Assembly: GCF_004115155.1 (NCBI RefSeq)
Contig: NZ_RDSM01000001.1
Coordinates: forward strand, 2,232,001 to 2,296,000
Reading direction: 5' to 3'
Origin: Granulicella sibirica
GTDB taxonomy: Bacteria > Acidobacteriota > Terriglobia > Terriglobales > Acidobacteriaceae
Length of the DNA stretch: 64,000 bases
Position numbers and translations under genes: made by a program. Positions within the stretch are counted from its first letter, which is position 1. Every line of letters begins with the position of its first letter. Shown here in pieces: positions 18,625 through 25,986 of this stretch. The notes beneath the pieces were generated by a model. That model ran no database searches. It worked only from the letters and a program-made list of their open reading frames with translations, and was not told where the DNA came from.

Positions 18625-19278
18625 TCAGACTGTAAACAGGTGAATTCCTGCCACCCCAGCGGCTCCGGCCTGGACGCACTTCTCGGCGTTTTCTGACGTC
18701 ACCCCACCCAGGGCCAGCACCGGGATACCTTCCGCGATCTCACAGGCCCTGGTTAGGCTGTCGAGGCCAGCTCCAGGAACCCGCTGAACCCCGGCCACCC
18801 ACTTTCCGAAAACCGGGCTGAACAGAATCAGGTCAGCTCCAGCCTTGCGCGCCTGCCGCACCTCGACGAGCGTGTGGCACGCTTTGCTTATGACCGGGGG
18901 GGGCAGCCCTTTTGCTGCGAACAAGGCTCGCACCTGCGCCGGCGTCAGCTCGCCTGGCGTCCCGCCAAGATGCACGCCCGATGCGGCAACCGCGACGGCG
19001 ACGTCCACCCGTGTGTTGATTAACACGCGCAAGTCCATTCCCGTTCCGGTCACGGCGGCAAGCAGCTCCCGGGCCAACTCCGCGAGCTCACCCGCCGGGA
19101 GATTCTTCTCCCGAAGCTGCACAAATTCAATCCCCTGAAACGCCAGTTGCCGAACCTGTTCCAAAAGGCCCTGTCGCTGCCTCTGCCTCCGCGCATCTTG
19201 AGTCAGAGAGGCATATCCTTGTGAGGGAGTGATCGTGCCGTTCCCGAACCCTCCGTCCGTAATGGCATATCGCAGCAT
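18625..19278 (-). CDS. ThiE/TenI-family protein
   Basis: The 217-residue protein has the TIM-barrel signature of thiamine-phosphate synthase: FVQLREKN, SGVHLGG, VISKACHTL, and a C-terminal ALGGVTSENAEKCVQAGAAGVAGI. However, the usual phosphate-binding GPVFxTxTK segment is replaced by FSPVFGKWV and the LINDRVD motif reads LINTRVD. These changes resemble TenI-like paralogs, which are aminomethylpyrimidine/thiazole tautomerases or inactive relatives. I therefore do not assign thiE firmly. It is preceded by a divergent spacer leading to sthA. Confidence 0.7.
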   Translation of the reverse strand: MLRYAITDGGFGNGTITPSQGYASLTQDARRQRQRQGLLEQVRQLAFQGIEFVQLREKNLPAGELAELARELLAAVTGTGMDLRVLINTRVDVAVAVAASGVHLGGTPGELTPAQVRALFAAKGLPPPVISKACHTLVEVRQARKAGADLILFSPVFGKWVAGVQRVPGAGLDSLTRACEIAEGIPVLALGGVTSENAEKCVQAGAAGVAGIHLFTV

Positions 19279-19348
19279 GGGTCAGTGTAGGCGTAACGGA
19301 CGGTAACCGGCGTATGGTAGGTTTTAGGCACTACGACATTTGAAGTAC

Positions 19349-19378
19349 GGAACGGCGTTCCCAGGGCAACCCGGAACG
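19349..19378 (+). promoter_or_regulatory. Alternative hairpins in the sthA leader
   Basis: CGTTCC (19356-19361) can pair either with GGAACG just upstream (19349-19354) or with GGAACG downstream (19373-19378); in the latter case an inner GGG/CCC helix also forms. The two structures exclude each other. The element lies 93 bases before the sthA start and may be a regulatory leader or a DNA operator. Confidence 0.3.
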
Positions 19379-19470
19379 ATACATCGCCAGGGCGACAGGC
19401 CGCAAGCAGGCCCAACAGATCACGGCCACCAGGAGTGGCCACCAACCGCGACAGGGAAGAACACGCGCGA

Positions 19471-20868
19471 ATGAGTACTGCATACGATTTGATCGTCATC
19501 GGGTCCGGACCGGCCGGGCAGCGAGCCGCCATTTACGCCGCAAAACTTGGGAAGAAGGTCGCGCTGGTTGAGATGCGCGAGGTCGTGGGCGGAGCCTGTA
19601 TCTCCACCGGGACCATTCCGTCCAAGACCATGCGCGAGGCTGTCCTTCACCTCTCCGGTTACAACTACAAGTCCATCTACGGCATGAACTACCGCGTGAA
19701 GGAACGCATTACGATGGCGGATCTCGCCTTCCGCGTTCAGCACGTGATCAAGACCGAGATCGATGTAACCGAGGCGCAGCTTTCGCGCAATAACATCGAG
19801 ATGCTTGTCGGCGTTGCGAGCTTTGAGGATCCAACTCACGTTAAAGTGACCAATTCCAAAGGGGCGACGGTTTACGAGGCGAAGAACATTCTTATTGCCA
19901 CCGGGACGAAACCGGCCTCCTCGCCCAAGGTTCCCATCAACGGGCGGAGCATCATTAATAGCGATCTCGTTCTTGACCTGGTGAATCTGCCGAAGACCCT
20001 GATTGTCGTCGGTGGCGGCGTCATCGGTGTCGAGTACACCTGTATGTTTTCCGCACTCGGAGTTCGCGTCACTCTGATCGAACGCCGTCCGCGGCTGCTT
20101 GAGTTCGCCGACCAGGAGATCATCGAGGCTCTCAGTTACCACCTCCGCGATTCCCGGGTCACGATGCGGCTGAATGAAGAGGTCGAGAGCGTCGAAGAGA
20201 TGCCTGACGGGACCGTGGTCGCCAACCTGGAGTCCAAAAAGAAGGTGCAGGGCGATGCACTCCTGTTCGCGGTTGGTCGCCAGGGAAATGTCGACGAACT
20301 CAATCTTCCCGCCGTTGGGGTCGAGTCTGACTCGCGCGGACGCATTCCCGTCGACAAGGATTTTCGGACGAAGCAGCCGACCATCTTCGCCGTGGGCGAT
20401 GTGATTGGGTTCCCGTCGCTTGCGTCGGTTTCGATGGAGCAGGGGCGTGTCGCGGCTGCGCGGGCGTTTGGAGACGAGACGATTCTCTCGAATCCAAGCT
20501 TTTACCCTTATGGGATTTACACCATTCCCGAAATAAGCTTCATAGGCAAAACGGAAGAGCAGTTGACCGAAGAAGATGTTCCTTACGAGGTTGGCGTGGC
20601 CTATTATCGCGAGATCGCCCGTGGGCAGATCCGTGGGGATACGACAGGCCGCCTCAAGATCATCTTTCACCGTATGACCCATGCCATTTTGGGAGTTCAC
20701 ATCATCGGGGAGGGAGCCAGCGAGCTTTTGCACATCGGTCAGGCCGTGATGGCCCTCGGTGGAAAGCTGGATTATTTCGTCGATACGGTGTTCAACTACC
20801 CAACTCTGGCTGAATGTTATAAAGTAGCCGCGTTCAACGGTCTCAACCGTGTGAGCAAGTTCGAGTAG
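19471..20868 (+). CDS. sthA: Si-specific NAD(P)+ transhydrogenase (soluble)
   Basis: SthA is a soluble FAD enzyme that equilibrates NADPH and NADH in the cytosol. The 465 residues match the family length. The FAD motif VIGSGPAGQRAAIYAAKLG is followed by GGACISTGTIPSKTMREAV. Here only one cysteine of the usual disulfide pair of this flavoprotein superfamily is kept, as expected for SthA rather than lipoamide dehydrogenase. The NAD domain has VVGGGVIGVEY. The C-terminus contains HIIGEGASELLHIGQAVM. The ATG at 19471 (MSTAYDL) is chosen over one 36 bases earlier because homologous length and the N-terminal strand fit. Confidence 0.93.
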   Translation: MSTAYDLIVIGSGPAGQRAAIYAAKLGKKVALVEMREVVGGACISTGTIPSKTMREAVLHLSGYNYKSIYGMNYRVKERITMADLAFRVQHVIKTEIDVTEAQLSRNNIEMLVGVASFEDPTHVKVTNSKGATVYEAKNILIATGTKPASSPKVPINGRSIINSDLVLDLVNLPKTLIVVGGGVIGVEYTCMFSALGVRVTLIERRPRLLEFADQEIIEALSYHLRDSRVTMRLNEEVESVEEMPDGTVVANLESKKKVQGDALLFAVGRQGNVDELNLPAVGVESDSRGRIPVDKDFRTKQPTIFAVGDVIGFPSLASVSMEQGRVAAARAFGDETILSNPSFYPYGIYTIPEISFIGKTEEQLTEEDVPYEVGVAYYREIARGQIRGDTTGRLKIIFHRMTHAILGVHIIGEGASELLHIGQAVMALGGKLDYFVDTVFNYPTLAECYKVAAFNGLNRVSKFE

Positions 20869-20991
20869 CCTGCGCGCCGCGGGCAGGCGCAAGCAACGTC
20901 TCTGAATTTTCAAAACACATGTCTCGCATGCGGGACGTGCGGGATTTGAATTTGATGGAATTGGCAGACCCTGAACCGATTGAGGTGGAAG

Positions 20992-21888
20992 ATGGCGAAG
21001 AGTATTGGCGTGACATTATCGGAGCGGGTGGTTGCGGGTCTCGTCGTGGATCACAAGCTTGCGGGACCAATGCGTGTGTTTCCCGAGGCGCATGACGATG
21101 AGTACGCGCTCGTGGAAATGCCGGCCGACGCCATCATGCATACGCTTTGTCAGCAGATCATCCAGGTGGCCGACGGGGCGACGGATATCGTTTCGGTGGG
21201 AGTCGGAGTTCCCGGGGTGATTCGGAACGGCGTTGTGGAAGAGGCTCCGAATCTTGCACAGTTGAAGGGAGCGCGGTTCCAGGAAGTGCTCGGGGGAAAG
21301 CTGAAGGAAAATGGGCTGAATGCGTCGGTGAATCTGCTGAACGACGCCGATGGATTCGCCGCGGGAATTGCCGCGACGCATGGGCGACTGGATAGCATCG
21401 TTCGGGTTTGGACGCTGGGTGTTGGCATAGGCTTTGGGCGCTATCCTTTTCTTCCGGGTGCTTGGGAGGGTGGTCATACCACCGTCACCCTGGACGATAA
21501 GGAGAACTACTGCGGATGCGGCGGGCGAGGTCACATGGAAGGCATCATGGGGCATCGTGCCATGCGTCTGCGCTTTCTCGATATGGAGCCGGAAGAGGTC
21601 TTCGAAGCGGCTGCGAAGGGTGATGCGCGCTGCCTGGATTTCAAGAGGCTCTGGCACAAGGCGCTTGCGGCCGGAACGGCTACCTCCATTCACCTTGATG
21701 GCCCGGGGAAATTCTTTATCGCGGGGTTCAACGTTCGCTTTGTCGATCTGTCCATGCTGAAGGACTACATTCAGCGGATGGTCAAGATGAGTCCGCTTCA
21801 GGCTTATTCGCTTGAGATCGTTCAGGACGATGCGGAGACCCGGATCATTGGAGCTGCCGTTGCGGCGGAACAGGCTGCGACTCGCTGA
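20992..21888 (+). CDS. ROK-family sugar kinase-like protein
   Basis: This 298-residue protein belongs to the ROK group of sugar kinases and repressors; there is no N-terminal DNA-binding domain, so a kinase is likelier. Seen are VGVGVPGVIRNGVVEEAPNL, NLLNDADGFAAGI (position of the catalytic aspartate) and the zinc motif CGCGGRGHMEGI. In most ROK proteins the last ligand of that motif is cysteine; here it is histidine. The phosphate-binding TLGVGIGFG segment is present. The ATG at 20992 follows GAGGTGG. It lies 123 bases after sthA and may share its transcript. The sugar substrate is unknown. Confidence 0.75.
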   Translation: MAKSIGVTLSERVVAGLVVDHKLAGPMRVFPEAHDDEYALVEMPADAIMHTLCQQIIQVADGATDIVSVGVGVPGVIRNGVVEEAPNLAQLKGARFQEVLGGKLKENGLNASVNLLNDADGFAAGIAATHGRLDSIVRVWTLGVGIGFGRYPFLPGAWEGGHTTVTLDDKENYCGCGGRGHMEGIMGHRAMRLRFLDMEPEEVFEAAAKGDARCLDFKRLWHKALAAGTATSIHLDGPGKFFIAGFNVRFVDLSMLKDYIQRMVKMSPLQAYSLEIVQDDAETRIIGAAVAAEQAATR

Positions 21889-21930
21889 ACCTGCCTATCC
21901 GCCTGGTGCTCGGAAGCGGCGGGTTGACCT

Positions 21931-22755
21931 CTATTTCTGGCAGGCCGGGCAGAAGTGGGTGCTGCGACCCCCGACGGTGATCTTCTTTATGGGTGTGCCG
22001 CAGACCACGCAGGGTTTTCCCGTTCTGGAATAGACCTTGTGCTCGAGTTGGAAGAAGCCTCGTACTCCGTCGGCATCGACGTAGTCCGAGACAGAGGAGC
22101 CGCCGAGTTGGATCGCGTGCTTGAGGACTACGGTCAGGGCTTCGCGTAGTTTCGACAGTTCGGCTCGGTTGAGGCGGCCTGCCTGGCGGCGGGGACGGAT
22201 GCCGGCGCGGAAGAGGCTCTCGTCGGCGTAGATGTTTCCTACTCCGTGCAGGAGCGACTGGTTTAGCAGGGCTGCTTTGATGGGGGTCTTTCTGCCTCGG
22301 AAGAGTGCGATGAAGTCCTCGACCGAGATGGTCAGTGGCTCGCGGCCCGGGCCCTCGTACTTTTCAGCATGCGCGGCTAGGTGATGAACGGATAGGCGCC
22401 CGAATCTTCGGGCGTCGACGAAGCGGATCTCCCGTCCGCCGCTCAGGGTGAGGACGGCGTGGGTGTGTGGGGGCATCGGGACATCGGGTTCGGAGACCAG
22501 GAGTCTTCCGGTCATGCCGAGATGGATGAGGAACTGGGCTTTCTCTTCCTCGGCTTGCGTCAGATCGCAGACGATGGTCTTGCCGACGCGGTGAATCTTG
22601 TCGATCCGCGCACCGGTGAGCGTCTCGGCGATCTCTTCCGGCGGAGACTTGAAGGTTTGCGGCTTTCCGCTTGTCCAGACCGCCTCGATGACCTGGCCGT
22701 GGGTGCGCTCGTGGACGCCGTTTGCGACGGTTTCGACTTCGGGGAGCTCAGGCAT
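21931..22755 (-). CDS. mutM: Formamidopyrimidine-DNA glycosylase (Fpg)
   Basis: MutM removes oxidised purines such as 8-oxoguanine from DNA and nicks the abasic site. The 274-residue protein starts MPELPEVETV, with the catalytic proline 2 and glutamate 3 once Met is removed. The helix-two-turn-helix LLHGVGNIYADE is intact, and the zinc finger CVVCGTPI...FCPAC closes the protein. Its start faces purA across a 100-base divergent spacer. Confidence 0.97.
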   Translation of the reverse strand: MPELPEVETVANGVHERTHGQVIEAVWTSGKPQTFKSPPEEIAETLTGARIDKIHRVGKTIVCDLTQAEEEKAQFLIHLGMTGRLLVSEPDVPMPPHTHAVLTLSGGREIRFVDARRFGRLSVHHLAAHAEKYEGPGREPLTISVEDFIALFRGRKTPIKAALLNQSLLHGVGNIYADESLFRAGIRPRRQAGRLNRAELSKLREALTVVLKHAIQLGGSSVSDYVDADGVRGFFQLEHKVYSRTGKPCVVCGTPIKKITVGGRSTHFCPACQK

Positions 22756-22855
22756 GCAGCATCCAGCTTACCCTTCCAGCGGTAGTATGATGATGGTTTG
22801 GGGAGCCGATTCCCCACCATCCTGCGTCACACCAATCCTTTGGAGCAATCACGTC

Positions 22856-24166
22856 GTGAGTCAGCGTAAATCAGCGGTCATTCTGGGTGCCCAATGGGGC
22901 GATGAGGGTAAAGGCAAGATCGTCGATGTGCTCTCGGAGAAGTTCTCCGTGGTTGCCCGCTATGCCGGGGGCCACAACGCCGGGCATACCGTCATCATCA
23001 AGGGCCGCAAGTTTGTTCTGCAACTGATTCCGTGCGGTGTGCTGCGGCCCGAGTGCCGAGGCGTGATCGGCAACGGTGTTGTGCTCGACCCGATGGCATT
23101 CCTGAGCGAGGTGAAGAAGCTGAAGGATGCGGGGCTTCCGATCGATGGACAGCTTTTTGTTTCGAACCGGGCACAGGTAATCCTGCCGTATCACCGGATG
23201 ATCGAGCTTGCGGCCGAGAATGCTCCGGGACGGACCAAGATCGGAACGACGAGCCGCGGCATTGGACCGGCGTACGAAGACAAGATGCACCGCAGTGGGC
23301 TGCGTGTGGTCGACATGCTGAACTCGCAGCTTTTGCGGACGCATATCAACAACGCCTGCTACGAGAAGAACACGATCGCTCATGCGCTCTTTGGCACCGA
23401 GCCACTGGATCCGAAGGCGATGTACGAGGAGTATGCGCGCGCCGCCGAACAGATCGCTCCGTTTGTGACGGATACGGCCGTGATGCTGAACGAGGCGCTC
23501 CGCAATGGCGAGAAGGTGATGTTCGAGGGAGCGCAGGGAGCGCTGCTCGATATCGACCACGGGACCTATCCTTTTGTGACGTCGTCGTCTGCCACGGCGG
23601 GCGGTGCGGTGACCGGGACTGGCGTTGGGCCGACCATGATCGGAACGGTTATCGGGGTGACAAAGGCTTACGTCACGCGTGTCGGCGAGGGGCCCTTCCC
23701 GACCGAGATCCATGACGATACGGCCGACCTGCTGCGGGCGCGCGGGCAGGAGTATGGCGCGGTGACGGGTAGGCCACGCCGTTGCGGCTGGCTCGATCTG
23801 CCGCTGCTTCGCTACTCCAACATGATCAACGGCACCGAGTGGCTGGTCGTGACGAAGATGGATGTGATGGACGAGTGCCGCGAGATCCCGGTCTGCACCG
23901 GATACCGGGTGGATGGCAAGGTAACCGATACGATTCCGGCGGATATGCGCGGCTTCGATTCGATCCAGCCGATCTACACGACGCTGAAGGGGTGGGGTGA
24001 ATCGACCGAGGGAATCACGGAGTTCGACAAACTTCCGAAACTCGCGCAGGATTATCTTCACTTCGTCGAGAAGGAATCGGGCGCGAAGATCGGGATGGTC
24101 TCGACGGGTCCGGACCGCGACCAGACGATGACGCTTCCCGCCTTTGAGGATGCACTGCGCGCCTAG
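22856..24166 (+). CDS. purA: Adenylosuccinate synthetase
   Basis: PurA joins IMP and aspartate using GTP, the first step from IMP to AMP. The product of 436 residues has the GTP P-loop GAQWGDEGKGKIVD with catalytic aspartate, GGHNAGHTVI with catalytic histidine, GTTSRGIGPAYEDK and GRPRRCGWLD. I take GTG at 22856 as the start, because GGAG lies 10 bases upstream and the conserved P-loop follows; the longer in-frame reading from 22598 would run back into mutM. The next gene begins 35 bases downstream. Confidence 0.95.
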   Translation: MSQRKSAVILGAQWGDEGKGKIVDVLSEKFSVVARYAGGHNAGHTVIIKGRKFVLQLIPCGVLRPECRGVIGNGVVLDPMAFLSEVKKLKDAGLPIDGQLFVSNRAQVILPYHRMIELAAENAPGRTKIGTTSRGIGPAYEDKMHRSGLRVVDMLNSQLLRTHINNACYEKNTIAHALFGTEPLDPKAMYEEYARAAEQIAPFVTDTAVMLNEALRNGEKVMFEGAQGALLDIDHGTYPFVTSSSATAGGAVTGTGVGPTMIGTVIGVTKAYVTRVGEGPFPTEIHDDTADLLRARGQEYGAVTGRPRRCGWLDLPLLRYSNMINGTEWLVVTKMDVMDECREIPVCTGYRVDGKVTDTIPADMRGFDSIQPIYTTLKGWGESTEGITEFDKLPKLAQDYLHFVEKESGAKIGMVSTGPDRDQTMTLPAFEDALRA

Positions 24167-24201
24167 GTGCGGATAGCGGATGGTTTTTGAGGGGTGGGTG
24201 G

Positions 24202-24489
24202 ATGATCAGTTTCACGGTGAGGATGCGTTTCGACTCGAAGGACCACGAACGGATTGCGGAGATACTTCGCGACCTGACCCTGGCCTCTCGACAGGAGCCG
24301 GGATGCGTCAGCTACGTGGCGCATTTCGTCGACGGCGATCCGGACACGGTCGTGATCTATGAGCAGTATGCGGATGAGAAAGCACGCGAGCACCACAGGA
24401 ACACGCCTCACTTTCATCATCATGCAATCGGAGGCCTCTACCAGTTGATGAAGGACCGCCAGGTGGAGACTCTTGTCGCGGTCTGCTGA
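24202..24489 (+). CDS. Antibiotic biosynthesis monooxygenase (ABM)-domain protein
   Basis: The 95-residue protein forms one ABM ferredoxin-like domain of the YgiN type, which are cofactor-free quinol monooxygenases or related small enzymes. Supporting blocks are ILRDLTLASRQEPGCVSY, VVIYEQYADEKAREHH and HFHHHAIGGLYQLMKDRQVE. The clustered histidines are typical. The ATG at 24202 follows GAGGGGTGGG; an in-frame TTG 15 bases earlier is less likely. It may be read through from purA. Confidence 0.8.
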   Translation: MISFTVRMRFDSKDHERIAEILRDLTLASRQEPGCVSYVAHFVDGDPDTVVIYEQYADEKAREHHRNTPHFHHHAIGGLYQLMKDRQVETLVAVC

Positions 24490-24584
24490 CGGGTTCCACA
24501 CGGTGGCCGGGGCTGCCATCCGTGGCGAAAGTTGCAAAATGGCTCTATCCAGAACACTTTATTGAAGCTACATCAGACTTTGTT

Positions 24585-24614
24585 TTGACTTACTGCCAAA
24601 ATCCGGACTACTAT
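24585..24614 (+). promoter_or_regulatory. Sigma70-type promoter with very short leader
   Basis: TTGACT (24585-24590) and TACTAT (24609-24614) are separated by 18 bases. The predicted start of transcription falls within about 6 bases of the ATG at 24626, and no Shine-Dalgarno can be seen there. The mRNA may be nearly leaderless. Confidence 0.5.
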
Positions 24615-24625
24615 CCGGTACGGCT

Positions 24626-25156
24626 ATGCGACTGCACCCTGCAAAATCGCTTGTTTCCCTGATTCCTTGTGTTCTTCTCCTTGTTGTGCTTCCCACGGCG
24701 AATTGCACTCTGCTGTTCGGCCTTGCAGGCAAGCACGCTTTGAAGAAGGACGCGAAGCGCCAGATCGAAGATATGGAGACGCAGTGGCGAGACGCCCAAC
24801 TCACGGGCAATGTGTCCGAGATGGAGAGGCTGCTGTCGGAGGACTACTTCGGCATCTCGATGACGGGGCAGGTGAACACCAAGGAGCAGCAACTTGACCG
24901 TATTCGCAAGCGGACGCTAGTCCTCTCCAAAATTGAATTAAGCGATGTGAAGGTGAAGCTGATCGGCACGACCGCCGTGGTCACTTCGCGCGCCGAGGTG
25001 GAAGGGACGAGCGACGGAACCCCGATGCGCGGGAGCTTCCGCTACACCCGCGTTTACCAGCGGACACCCGCAGGATTGTGGAAGATCACGAACTTCGAGG
25101 CGACGCGCCTGGCGCGACCGAACCAGCCCGAAGGCGAGACTTCGGCGCAAAAGTAG
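24626..25156 (+). CDS. Secreted NTF2-like (DUF4440/SnoaL) protein
   Basis: The 176-residue protein has an N-terminal hydrophobic segment (about 10-28) ending in a cysteine region (PTANC), so it may be a secreted protein or a lipoprotein. The rest is an NTF2-like cone fold: RQIEDMETQWRDAQLTGNVSEMERLLSEDYFGISMTG and RYTRVYQRTPAGLWKITNFEATR. These domains bind small ligands or act as enzymes; nothing here fixes a function. A second member of the family lies at about 41.1 kb. Confidence 0.7.
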   Translation: MRLHPAKSLVSLIPCVLLLVVLPTANCTLLFGLAGKHALKKDAKRQIEDMETQWRDAQLTGNVSEMERLLSEDYFGISMTGQVNTKEQQLDRIRKRTLVLSKIELSDVKVKLIGTTAVVTSRAEVEGTSDGTPMRGSFRYTRVYQRTPAGLWKITNFEATRLARPNQPEGETSAQK

Positions 25157-25158
25157 AT

Positions 25159-25764
25159 CTAAAGAGCGTTGTTTCGCGCCGGAAAGACGTCTCTGAGCCG
25201 CTTCCAGGTCGTTTCGAGAAGCTCAGGGATGATGCGCGTCTCGCCAGTGACGGTCATGAAGTTGGTGTCTCCGGCCCAGCGGGGCAGGGCATGCATGTGG
25301 AGGTGGCTGGCGACTCCGGCCCCGGCGGCTTCCCCTAGGTTTAGACCGAAGTTCAGGCCGTCGGGGTGGTAGACCGCACGGAGGGCTGTGTCGACCTGCT
25401 GCGCGGTGGACATGATCTCCTGGGCTACTTCAGGGCGGAGCCCGGCGAGCGAGTCGGTGTGGTCGTAGGGGACGATGAGCGCATGGCCGGTCGAATAAGG
25501 GAAACGATTGAGACAGAGGAAGCTGTGCCGGCTTCGAGCGACGATGAGAGCGGCGCGCTCGGCATCTTCAGACGACATTCCATGATCGATTGCGAAGTCG
25601 ACGGAAGCGATCATGTTGCAGAAGACACAGTTGCTCGCAGAGGAAAGCGGGTTGGTTGGGTCGGCTCCAGGCCAGGCGGAGAGCGCCTCGGGGACGCCTT
25701 TGGCGCGGCCGGCGTCGGCGCCGGAGATGTAGGCGTAGCGCCATGGGGTCCAGAGGCGATCCAT
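25159..25764 (-). CDS. HIT-family hydrolase/phosphorylase
   Basis: The 201-residue protein belongs to the histidine triad superfamily of nucleotide-binding enzymes. The triad motif appears as SHLHMHALPRW, and a CVFC pair upstream may bind zinc. The size and the opening MDRLWTPWRYAYI match the Ap4A-phosphorylase-like HIT group common in Acidobacteria and actinomycetes. The ATG at 25764 is chosen because this opening is conserved; the longer frame to 25881 runs into the divergent rpsA promoter region. Its stop is 2 bases from the stop of the convergent NTF2-like gene. Confidence 0.85.
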   Translation of the reverse strand: MDRLWTPWRYAYISGADAGRAKGVPEALSAWPGADPTNPLSSASNCVFCNMIASVDFAIDHGMSSEDAERAALIVARSRHSFLCLNRFPYSTGHALIVPYDHTDSLAGLRPEVAQEIMSTAQQVDTALRAVYHPDGLNFGLNLGEAAGAGVASHLHMHALPRWAGDTNFMTVTGETRIIPELLETTWKRLRDVFPARNNAL

Positions 25765-25822
25765 GGATTGAGTATATGTGGTGAATATATGGGAGATGTC
25801 GAGGCGTGTACGGGGAGGTTTC

Positions 25823-25851
25823 TTGACGTGCCTTCCGGAAGGGAATATGCT
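25823..25851 (+). promoter_or_regulatory. rpsA: Sigma70-type promoter for rpsA
   Basis: TTGACG (25823-25828) and TATGCT (25846-25851) have an ideal 17-base spacer. The predicted transcript would carry a leader of about 130 bases before the rpsA start, long enough for translational feedback by S1, which is known in other bacteria. Confidence 0.55.
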
Positions 25852-25986
25852 TTGGAGTGAGCCACTGCGTGTGGGATCCAAGAGCAGCCGCTCCTCTGCA
25901 ACTATGTTTCGCTTTTGCCTCCTTCATCTTTACGGGAATAACTCACGATCGGTCCTTTCTGGACTGTCGGAGCCTGTGAGGAATCG

